Assembly: GCA_964364855.1 (NCBI GenBank)
Contig: CAYINU010000047.1
Location: forward strand, 1-15,767
Length of the DNA stretch: 15,767 bases
From: CAYINU01 sp964364855
GTDB lineage: Bacteria > Margulisbacteria > Marinamargulisbacteria > CAYINU01
Reading direction: 5' to 3'
The translations under genes were made by a program, and so were the position numbers. Under the pieces are notes generated by a model. That model was not told where the DNA came from, searched no databases, and saw nothing but the letters and a program-made list of their open reading frames with translations. This document shows, in pieces, positions 1-6,752 of the stretch; position 1 is the stretch's first letter, and each line of letters begins with the position of its first letter.

Positions 1-927
1 CGGGACCCGGACTTTGATGCGATCGGATCCTGTCTCGGTCTGTATCATGCGTTGCGAAACCGTGGGATTCAGTGCCAGGTCTGTTGTACCGATGCCTTGC
101 CCGAAAATAGCAGCATTCTACCAGGAATCGAAGAAGTTGGCTTGGTTGACCAGGAGGCTTTTAACTGGTCACGAATAGTGGTTCTGGATTGTGCACGCCG
201 GGAGCGCGTATCGGGAATGGGCCGACTCGCGTCCTGGGAGGCAGTCAATGCGCCTGAAAAGGTGCTGTTGATCAACATCGATCACCATCAGGACAATACC
301 CGGTACGGTGATATCAATTGGATCGAGCCCAAAATTTCCTCGGTCGGAGAACTCCTTTTTTATTTTTTTAAGCAATGTGGCTGGGAAATAACAAAGGAAG
401 TCGCCACATGTTTGTTTGCAGCCATCGCCACTGATTCTCTCAGGTTTTCCCACAAAGTGACTGCGGCAACGTTTCATGCGGCCGGGGAGTTAATTGAGCG
501 CGGAGTGAACGTGGAGCAACTATCCCAATCGCTCTTTGAAAGCAAGCCGGTAGCAGCTTTTGACACCATCAAGAAAAGTCTTGATGCCATGATGATTAAT
601 CAGGGCTCGCGGTTAGCATATACCACGGTATCCGATACGACGCCCCATGGAGACGAGGTTGTGAACTTGCTGAGGCAGTTAGATAATATTGATGTGCTTG
701 CAGTATTTAGAATGGCAGATAACGGAAATATTCGTATTAACCTGCGATCGAAAAGTAGATTTAACGTGGCAGAGTTTGCGAATCGGTACGGGGGCGGAGG
801 CCATTTGCAGTCAGCTGGTTTCACCGTAGCTGGAAGCTTGGACGAAGTTGTCTCAACAATCGTTTCAGCGCTGGAGTCCGAACTAAAATTTCTCAATAGT
901 CGCTTCCTCGAAGGACAGTTGTCCTGA
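1..927 (+). CDS. nrnA: DHH/DHHA1 phosphoesterase, NrnA-like (5' partial)
   Basis: The 3' portion of a DHH-superfamily phosphoesterase; the reading frame is open from base 1, so the true start lies upstream. The first visible codons read RDPDFDAIGS, the metal-binding DHH motif I. A VVLDCARRER segment follows, then the signature DHH at bases 280-288 (INIDHHQDN), then AIATDSLRF, and a C-terminal DHHA1 substrate-binding motif GGGGH at 790-804. This order matches NrnA, a Mn-dependent enzyme that degrades nano-oligoribonucleotides and in several bacteria also dephosphorylates 3'-phosphoadenosine-5'-phosphate. All visible metal-ligand motifs are intact. It is probably a cytosolic housekeeping gene at the edge of the glycan cluster: a 39-nt gap separates it from the aminotransferase gene, whose ribosome-binding site lies in that gap. 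Family assignment is firm. Whether RNA or PAP is the main substrate cannot be told from sequence. Confidence 0.9.
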   Translation, partial: RDPDFDAIGSCLGLYHALRNRGIQCQVCCTDALPENSSILPGIEEVGLVDQEAFNWSRIVVLDCARRERVSGMGRLASWEAVNAPEKVLLINIDHHQDNTRYGDINWIEPKISSVGELLFYFFKQCGWEITKEVATCLFAAIATDSLRFSHKVTAATFHAAGELIERGVNVEQLSQSLFESKPVAAFDTIKKSLDAMMINQGSRLAYTTVSDTTPHGDEVVNLLRQLDNIDVLAVFRMADNGNIRINLRSKSRFNVAEFANRYGGGGHLQSAGFTVAGSLDEVVSTIVSALESELKFLNSRFLEGQLS

Positions 928-966
928 TACAATAAATTCCCATTTTTCATCTAGCAGGAGTGTCGA

Positions 967-2091
967 ATGCCGGTTTCTCAAGCCCAACGTGTCCTTCCGT
1001 TCTTCAACTATTCGCATTTTTTTCAGTCCCAAGAGGAAGAGCTGGTCTCGATTTTCAAAGACGTTGGTCGGCGAGGTGCGTTTATTCTCCAAAGCGATGT
1101 CAGGCAATTCGAGTCCAGCTTGGCGGCCTATACCGGTGCTCGGTATGCGATTGGGGTAGCCAACGGAACGGATGCCCTCATCATTGCGCTTCGGGCCGCT
1201 GGCATCGGTCCCGGTGACGAAGTTATCTTTTCTTCACATACCTACGTGGCGACGGCGGCTTCCATCTTCTTTGCCGGGGCAACCCCCGTGGCGGCGGACT
1301 GCATGGCCGACCATATGCTGGATCCTGACTCTGTCCGAGAAAAAATCACGCAAAAGACCCGAGCGATCATGCCCACCCAGCTCAATGGACGCACCTGCAA
1401 TATGGACGCGCTACGGGCCATTGCGGATGAACATAACCTTCTGATCATCGAGGATGCTGCTCAAGGTCTGGGATCCCGGTTCAAAGGAAAAATGGCCGGG
1501 ACGTTCGGCATTGCCGGAACGATCAGTTTTTATCCCGCCAAAACTCTAGGGTGCTTGGGGGATGGCGGCGCAATTCTTACCAATGATGACCAGATGTATG
1601 CCAAGATGTGTCTGTTGCGCGACCATGGCCGAAATGAGAAAGGCGACATTGTCGCGTGGGGGTTGAATTCCCGGTTGGACAATCTCCAGGCAGCGTTCCT
1701 GGATGCTCAGATGCGACGTTTTCCAAAGGTCGTACTACGGCGCCGAGAAATGGCGTCCCAGTATCAGGCCCTTCTGGGCGAAAACGCTCGCCTCACTCTC
1801 CCGCCGGCACCTGAAGAAAACACCGATCACTACGACGCATATCAAAATTACGAGATCGAAGCTGACAACCGGGATGCCCTTCGGGAGTATTTGAAGGCAA
1901 ACGGAATCGGAACTCTGATCCAATGGGGCGGAAAAGCCGTTCATCAGATTCCCCAATTGAATGTCAAGGCGAGTTTGCCTGTTACCGATCGCATCTTCGA
2001 TCGGTGCCTCATGGTGCCGTTCAACATGTCCATGACGGACGACGATATTCATTATGTCTGTGACCATATACAAGCGTTTTACCGGGCGTGA
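967..2091 (+). CDS. DegT/DnrJ/EryC1/StrS family PLP-dependent sugar aminotransferase
   Basis: A 374-residue fold-type I aminotransferase of the DegT/DnrJ/EryC1/StrS family, a typical length for that family. Start ATG is supported by AGGAG at 956-960. Visible motifs are NGTDA near residues 66-70, which contacts the PLP phosphate; IIEDAAQ near 160-166, whose Asp pairs with the pyridine nitrogen; and SFYPAKTLG near 187-195, with Lys192 as the Schiff-base lysine, followed by GDGGA. NSRLDNLQAA near 234-243 matches the dimer-interface motif. Members transfer an amino group, usually from Glu or Gln, to a keto-sugar nucleotide; AHBA synthase and scyllo-inosose aminotransferases show that other keto substrates occur. 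The stop TGA overlaps the next ATG by one base, so it is probably translated together with the split transketolase. That context suggests the substrate is linked to ketose chemistry (inference). Confidence 0.93.
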   Translation: MPVSQAQRVLPFFNYSHFFQSQEEELVSIFKDVGRRGAFILQSDVRQFESSLAAYTGARYAIGVANGTDALIIALRAAGIGPGDEVIFSSHTYVATAASIFFAGATPVAADCMADHMLDPDSVREKITQKTRAIMPTQLNGRTCNMDALRAIADEHNLLIIEDAAQGLGSRFKGKMAGTFGIAGTISFYPAKTLGCLGDGGAILTNDDQMYAKMCLLRDHGRNEKGDIVAWGLNSRLDNLQAAFLDAQMRRFPKVVLRRREMASQYQALLGENARLTLPPAPEENTDHYDAYQNYEIEADNRDALREYLKANGIGTLIQWGGKAVHQIPQLNVKASLPVTDRIFDRCLMVPFNMSMTDDDIHYVCDHIQAFYRA

Positions 2092-2906
2092 TGAATACCA
2101 TTGAATTTTCGCGGAAGCTCCGTTTGCATGCCCTGAATATGACCAGCCGTGGTGGCAGTTCTCATATCGGCTCTGCCCTCTCGATCGCGGATATTGTAGC
2201 TGTTTTGTACGGGCAGATCCTAAATATTGATCCCCAAAATCCCAAAAAACCGGACCGGGATCGTTTTATTTTGAGCAAGGGCCATGCAGGCGCAATCGTT
2301 TATGCGGCCCTTGCGGAGCGGGGGTTTATGCCCTTAGAAAAGCTCACCACACATTATCAGAACGGCTCGGATCTAAGCGGGCATGTGTCACACAAAGGAA
2401 TCCCAGGTGTAGAACTCTCCACAGGCTCTTTGGGGCATGGCCTGTCGGTTGGTGCCGGTATGGCCTATGCGGGCAAAATGGAGGGTGGCACCCACCGCGT
2501 GTTTGTGCTTCTGAGCGACGGTGAATGTGATGAGGGGTCCAATTGGGAAGCTATCCTTTTTGCAGCTTACCACCGACTGGATAACCTAGTGGCTATCGTG
2601 GATTATAACAAGTATCAGAGCTTAAAAACGACCCAGGAAACCCTAGATCTCGAACCCTTTCGTGCAAAGTGGGAAAGCTTCGGATGGTCTGTCCATGAAG
2701 TCGACGGACACGATCATGGCCAGTTACTGAAGGTGCTGTCCAAGCAATCGGCAGAGACGGGGAAACCCACTTGTGTCATCGCCCACACAACGAAGGGAAA
2801 AGGGGTCTCTTTTATGGAAAACCAGGTTCTTTGGCACTACCGCACGGCCCGTGGTGACGAGTATGAAGCTGCTAAAGCGGAACTAGAGAGACACGATAAT
2901 GCGTGA
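2091..2906 (+). CDS. Transketolase, N-terminal (TPP-binding) subunit
   Basis: A 271-residue stand-alone N-terminal half of a transketolase, which binds thiamine diphosphate and Mg. It keeps His25 in SSHIGSALS, SKGHAG near 62-67, GSLGHGLS near 112-119, and the TPP/Mg motif SDGECDEG near 142-149 ending at Asn173 in VDYNK. The usual GDG is SDG here, as in many split transketolases. ATG at 2091 shares one base with the upstream TGA. A GTG three bases earlier is also possible, but ATG is preferred. It overlaps the C-terminal subunit gene by 8 nt, so the two halves should form one heterodimeric enzyme. Split transketolases of this kind occur in secondary-metabolite and glycan clusters as well as in central metabolism. 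Its place behind an aminotransferase points to a pathway-specific two-carbon ketol transfer rather than the housekeeping pentose pathway (inference). Confidence 0.93.
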   Translation: MNTIEFSRKLRLHALNMTSRGGSSHIGSALSIADIVAVLYGQILNIDPQNPKKPDRDRFILSKGHAGAIVYAALAERGFMPLEKLTTHYQNGSDLSGHVSHKGIPGVELSTGSLGHGLSVGAGMAYAGKMEGGTHRVFVLLSDGECDEGSNWEAILFAAYHRLDNLVAIVDYNKYQSLKTTQETLDLEPFRAKWESFGWSVHEVDGHDHGQLLKVLSKQSAETGKPTCVIAHTTKGKGVSFMENQVLWHYRTARGDEYEAAKAELERHDNA

Positions 2907-3822
2907 TCGGTTTATTCACACGTTGTTTGATATGGCTGCAACAAACCCGGACATCATGCTCTTGACCGGGGATCTGGGCTTTGGCGTTTTGGAAAAATTT
3001 GAGCAGGCTTACGGTCTCCGCTATATCAACGTGGGTGTCGCCGAGCAAAATATGATCGGATTGGCCACGGGGCTGGCGCTTGAGGGAAAAATTGCCGTGA
3101 CCTATTCCATCGGAAATTTTGGCACGTTCCGTTGCTTCGAGCAGATCCGAAATGATGCATGCTACCACGAAGCCAATGTCAAAATAGTGTCCGTCGGAAC
3201 GGGATTTAGCTACGGATCCCTGGGGATCTCTCACCACGCGACCGAAGATATCACGGTATTTCGGGCCCTACCGAACATCACGATTTTCTCGCCCGGGGAC
3301 CATTGGGAGGCCGGGGAATGTACTCGCGCGATGGTCCGGACACCTGGAACATGCTATCTCCGGCTGGATAAGTCCGTTGCGCCGAATACCGCCCAACCAG
3401 GCGAAGTCTTCGAAGTGGGGAAAGCCCGGATTTTAAGAGAAGGAACGGACATCTCCCTCTTCTCGACCGGTGGTATTTTAGGTGAGGTCCTTCTGGCAGC
3501 CGATGCGCTCAGGAAAAAAAACATCTTGGCGCGAGTGGTGCATTTTCATACCCTAAAGCCCCTGGACCACACTGCCATTTTAGAAGCAGCCCGGCAGACA
3601 AAAGGCATCATAACTGTCGAGGAACACACCCTAGACGGTGGGTTCGGCAGTGCCGTGGCCGAGTGCCTTATGGACGCAGGTGTTGCGCCTAAACGGTTTT
3701 GCCGGATCGGACTGAAAGATGGATTTTCATCTATTGTGGGTGATCAGGCCTATCTTCGTCAGACGTATGGCATCTGTTCCGAGGCCATAGTCGACGCTGT
3801 CTGTACACGAGATGGTTATTGA
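2899..3822 (+). CDS. Transketolase, C-terminal (pyrimidine-binding) subunit
   Basis: A 307-residue partner of the preceding subunit, covering the pyrimidine-binding and C-terminal domains of a transketolase. The catalytic glutamate that activates thiamine lies in GVAEQN (Glu49, residues 46-51). It is followed by the YSIGNFGTFR region and a segment with SHHATED near 111-117, typical of this family. A C-terminal transketolase domain starts near residue 190 (KNILARVVHFHTLKPLD). Length fits the split-subunit class. The ATG at 2899 lies inside the end of the previous gene, with 8 nt of overlap. The downstream outer-membrane gene follows after only 18 nt, so all four genes from 967 may be co-transcribed. 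DXP synthase and pyruvate dehydrogenase E1-beta subunits share the fold, but the pairing with an N subunit of transketolase type makes those less likely. Confidence 0.92.
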   Translation: MRDRFIHTLFDMAATNPDIMLLTGDLGFGVLEKFEQAYGLRYINVGVAEQNMIGLATGLALEGKIAVTYSIGNFGTFRCFEQIRNDACYHEANVKIVSVGTGFSYGSLGISHHATEDITVFRALPNITIFSPGDHWEAGECTRAMVRTPGTCYLRLDKSVAPNTAQPGEVFEVGKARILREGTDISLFSTGGILGEVLLAADALRKKNILARVVHFHTLKPLDHTAILEAARQTKGIITVEEHTLDGGFGSAVAECLMDAGVAPKRFCRIGLKDGFSSIVGDQAYLRQTYGICSEAIVDAVCTRDGY

Positions 3823-3840
3823 GCCTCAAGAGCATTGAGT

Positions 3841-4932
3841 ATGCGGCGCTGGCCTAGACTTAAATGTGTCTGGACTCTATTAGGAATAGGGGTGGCTTTG
3901 GGTACTCCGGTAATGACCCATGCCGTGTCACTGCCAAAAGATGCGCAGCAAGCCCGTGTATATATTGACATCGAAGGAGATCAGTCACCTTCCTTTATTG
4001 TGAATCAGCATTATCGCTTTACTCTTGAAGGGCAAAAAATCCTCTCCCCTTACTCCTACCTCGACTATCGCTTGGATACAGGGCTTTTTGACTGGGATAC
4101 GCCCATGTTTGCGTCGGAACGCCTCCGATATATTCCGGAAAGTTCCTACATCACGCATTTTTGGATCCCAAGATCTACGCTCAATCTAAGTTACGGGCCT
4201 GGGGAACTGGTGACTTTCCACCGGCAAGTATTTGCAAAGCGAAACTCTGGTGTGCAGATTCAGGTTCCTGTTTTCGATTCCTTGATAGAGGCATCCTTGT
4301 GGCTTAAGCCGACCTATACCACTGCTAGTAATATTAAACAGATCCGCCTTGTATCCGAATACCAGCTCAATCCAAACGCGAAATTCCGTGGAGGGTGGGA
4401 GTATTCTTCGGACAACACCGGAAACTTTTTTGGCCGATCTGGATCCTTTGATGAAAAATGGATAGTCCAAGCAACGCTGGGATATTCCCAAGAGCACCTT
4501 CTAAAGGTAGCGGGATATCTGGCAACCCGCGGATATGCTTATTCGGCATCCCTAAACTGGACTCTTGGAGATGAACAAGCGCTCTCGCTTAGATTGTCTC
4601 ATCAAGCATCCATCGGACCTTTTTTAGACGCAACCTTGATGAACTATTATTCCGACTACAATCTTGTGGATCCCTTGAACGAGACGATCGAAAACGACTC
4701 AGCTGTCTCGGCAGTGGAAGTAGGGCTACCCGCCGACCATCAGACTTGGCTGGTTGGGGGGTATTACCGGACTCAGGCTGGGGTACCATCGATATCCACG
4801 TTTAGGCTATTGTGGACGGTCGCGATGTCGGCTAACACCGTTTACGGCCTGGATTTGCGTTACAGCAATCCAGCGTCGTTTGGCCAAGGGTATCGGTGGG
4901 AAGGAAAGGCCTTCACGCAGATCCAGTTTTAG
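3841..4932 (+). CDS. Predicted outer-membrane beta-barrel protein, function unknown
   Basis: A 363-residue protein I do not recognise as a named family. Starting at ATG 3841, it has a clear signal peptide: basic MRRWPRLK, a hydrophobic stretch to about residue 27 and a THA-type cleavage site near residue 28. A TTG two codons earlier is less likely. The mature part is rich in alternating aromatic and polar residues in short strand-like segments (for example SYLDYRLDTGLFDW, LNLSYGPGELVTF, VYGLDLRYSN), with charged or Gly/Asn turns. It ends FTQIQF, a terminal phenylalanine as expected for a BAM-inserted barrel. It sits 18 nt after the transketolase subunit, among cytosolic sugar enzymes. A role in the surface exposure, binding or export of the polymer is therefore plausible but unproven. 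Its last 20 nt overlap the end of a convergent gene on the other strand. Confidence 0.75.
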   Translation: MRRWPRLKCVWTLLGIGVALGTPVMTHAVSLPKDAQQARVYIDIEGDQSPSFIVNQHYRFTLEGQKILSPYSYLDYRLDTGLFDWDTPMFASERLRYIPESSYITHFWIPRSTLNLSYGPGELVTFHRQVFAKRNSGVQIQVPVFDSLIEASLWLKPTYTTASNIKQIRLVSEYQLNPNAKFRGGWEYSSDNTGNFFGRSGSFDEKWIVQATLGYSQEHLLKVAGYLATRGYAYSASLNWTLGDEQALSLRLSHQASIGPFLDATLMNYYSDYNLVDPLNETIENDSAVSAVEVGLPADHQTWLVGGYYRTQAGVPSISTFRLLWTVAMSANTVYGLDLRYSNPASFGQGYRWEGKAFTQIQF

Positions 4933-6406
4933 GCTCAGGCAAGTGGGTTTTTGTTGGCTGATTCTTTGACAGCATCATCCGATAGCTTGTTCTGAGGCGA
5001 GCCTGACTATCAAAGGCAAAAAAGGCATCCGGGTCTGGGCGTTTCGGAGGTGTCACTCTTTGGGTGAGCACGTTTATGATATCCTGGTCGTTATTGACCA
5101 GGATTGCGTAACCGCTCTCTACCAGCTCCAGCATTGTTTCGTACAGCACACTCGAGAAAATCAGCGCGTGGCTTCCCAGACAAAGGCCTTCGTACAACGC
5201 CGTCGAAGACGGGCTGATCACATAATTGACCGACGACAAATAGGCATAAAGATGAATCCGTTCGTTGTCGATAATGTTGAAGTTCGGTGGCAAATTCTCA
5301 AACTCGGGATACAGGTCCCGCCAGCATGTGTATTCTTCTGGTCGTAACTTGTAATAGAACTTAAAGTCCGGCAATTTTCGGGCCGCCTGTAAAAATGCGG
5401 TTGCAAACTGTTTGTCCATTACGGAGATGCCGATAATGGTGTTCGGATCCCGGGGTTTTTGAGAGGCGAATTTTTGATAATGATATTCAAACCACGGAAA
5501 CCCTACCACAATTTTTTCAGATGGAAGACGATGCTTCTCGTTCCAATAGGTCCCAAAAGTAAGAACGAAATCAGGGATGCTAAGTTTAGCTTTCGGCAGC
5601 TCTGGATAGGTCACATAAATTTCTAGCGGGGATACACATCCGTGCTGTATTTCAAATGAGGAAATGCCTACTCGCCTTGCAGCATCAACCACCCACTTCA
5701 TGGTCCCATTGTCCGTAAGCCCGATAAGAGAAGGTTGCCATTGGGTAAAAAGCTTCTCCAAAGTGGTCGAAAGTAATCGACTCCACAAATAGTGTTTTGT
5801 AACATATGTTGCTGTGGTGACCTTACAGCCGAATCTATTGGCTATCAGGGAGTCAATGTCCTGAAATTCAGTAATTTGTTTCTTTGTGTACCGGTAAAAG
5901 AGTGCTTTCAACTTGGCAAGGTAAACAAAGCACCGGATATTGGCAATATCCCAGCCCGGCGCCTCGTCCCTAGGATCAGCAAGGTAACGATTTTCCACCA
6001 CCAATGCCGACGCCTCTCCTTTGATGGCATTGTAGAGCGGATGAAAATGAATATCTTGGTATTTACCCTCGCATAGTCTGGGGATTGCCGCATCAAAAAA
6101 TACGATGTCATAGTGTCTCTTTTGCATGGATATCCGAACGGTTTCCAGGGCGAGGTCTGGGATATCACGGATAAACTTCCTGATTTTTTTAAGGAAATGC
6201 CGGTAAGGCATGGCAGAGAAAGGAAAGTGGGGCGATGTTAGCAACCCTTTTTTGGCCAATAAATCCTGATATAAATGGTGGCGGATATAGTCCCAGTAGG
6301 GACGGCCCTCCACGGTCAGGTCAAAAAGATGATGGTCTTTTTCGAGGGCTAGAAATGCCTTGCAAAAGTGCGCGATGTCCCCGGATAGGGGAGGCTTACT
6401 GAGCAT
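4913..6406 (-). CDS. GT-B / CDP-glycerol glycerophosphotransferase-like polymer synthesis protein
   Basis: A 497-residue cytosolic protein with the look of the capsule-polymerase/TagF-like GT-B group. The N-terminal region contains PYWDYIRHHLYQDLL (near 37-50), a W-x-x-IR segment seen in many capsule-locus proteins of unknown specificity. The catalytic half shows FEIQHG near 251-256, YYKLRPEEY near 351-359 and SPSSTALYEGLCLG near 398-411. These resemble the H-G, K-x-(R/H)-P and SS-x-x-x-(E/D) positions used for CDP-polyol or nucleotide-sugar binding in this fold. No signal peptide or transmembrane helix is obvious. The start ATG lies inside the end of the preceding small frame (11-nt overlap) and lacks a clear Shine-Dalgarno site, so it may rely on translational coupling. 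It is the last gene of the minus-strand operon. The donor could be a sugar nucleotide or a CDP-alditol; sequence alone does not decide. Confidence 0.7.
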   Translation of the reverse strand: MLSKPPLSGDIAHFCKAFLALEKDHHLFDLTVEGRPYWDYIRHHLYQDLLAKKGLLTSPHFPFSAMPYRHFLKKIRKFIRDIPDLALETVRISMQKRHYDIVFFDAAIPRLCEGKYQDIHFHPLYNAIKGEASALVVENRYLADPRDEAPGWDIANIRCFVYLAKLKALFYRYTKKQITEFQDIDSLIANRFGCKVTTATYVTKHYLWSRLLSTTLEKLFTQWQPSLIGLTDNGTMKWVVDAARRVGISSFEIQHGCVSPLEIYVTYPELPKAKLSIPDFVLTFGTYWNEKHRLPSEKIVVGFPWFEYHYQKFASQKPRDPNTIIGISVMDKQFATAFLQAARKLPDFKFYYKLRPEEYTCWRDLYPEFENLPPNFNIIDNERIHLYAYLSSVNYVISPSSTALYEGLCLGSHALIFSSVLYETMLELVESGYAILVNNDQDIINVLTQRVTPPKRPDPDAFFAFDSQARLRTSYRMMLSKNQPTKTHLPEPKTGSA

Positions 6407-6674
6407 GAACTGCTACAGTGCGTGATGGAGTGTCTTTTGAGGCGTAAATCTGTATCTCCGGCCCGAGGAAAGCATGGTTACCGATGATAATAGAGGGTCG
6501 GTTATGGGGCATAAGGTTTCTGTTGATGTATGAAAGAAAATTCTCGGATAACAGCCATTTGAGGCGTCTGTGCATAGTCTCCTCCTGGATCCAGAGCCAG
6601 GTCTCCCCCCAGTCTTTTTTTCTGAATTCAAAACTCGAGTCTATGAGTCTATGGGAGATCCTAGAATTCTTCAA
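6396..6674 (-). CDS. Small uncharacterised ORF, possible hexapeptide-acyltransferase fragment
   Basis: A 92-codon frame with a TTG start and no good ribosome-binding site. I do not recognise it securely. Its C-terminal part, SENFLSYINRNL followed by PSIIIGNHAFLGPEIQIYAS, resembles the core of maltose/NodL-type O-acetyltransferases (ENF-x-N-x-N, IGDN-x-x-x-GP-x-V-x-IYT). The later left-handed beta-helix coils and catalytic region are absent, so this would be a remnant. The open frame extends upstream, without any stop, to the TAG that ends the glycosyltransferase gene at 6753, giving 118 open codons in the same frame as that gene. It could therefore be a small coupled protein, an old C-terminal domain cut off by a stop, or a decayed gene. 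Its stop TAA overlaps the downstream ATG, which favours translation through the region. Confidence 0.35.
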   Translation of the reverse strand: MKNSRISHRLIDSSFEFRKKDWGETWLWIQEETMHRRLKWLLSENFLSYINRNLMPHNRPSIIIGNHAFLGPEIQIYASKDTPSRTVAVHAQ

Positions 6675-6752
6675 GTCCAGGGATACGCGGATTGACTCAA
6701 TCTCAGTACAAGCAATCGCAATAGCAGGCGAGTCATTATTAATGTAATGCCA
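6675..6752 (-). other. Open in-frame spacer between GT-A stop and the small ORF
   Basis: This is the 78-nt part of the 346-nt space between the two larger glycosyltransferase genes that lies before the TTG of the small ORF. It has no stop in the frame of the upstream gene and would read on from its TAG as WHYINNDSPAIAIACTEIES and beyond. In another frame an ATG at 6736-6734 opens a 21-codon Arg/Leu-rich peptide. Its TGA overlaps the TTG at 6674 (TTGA), which could couple translation. No hairpin terminator is evident, so transcription probably passes through. Confidence 0.3.

Noticed and set aside
960..1217. 85-codon plus-strand frame over the aminotransferase start
   Set aside because: It overlaps the strongly supported aminotransferase in another frame and has no family-like features.
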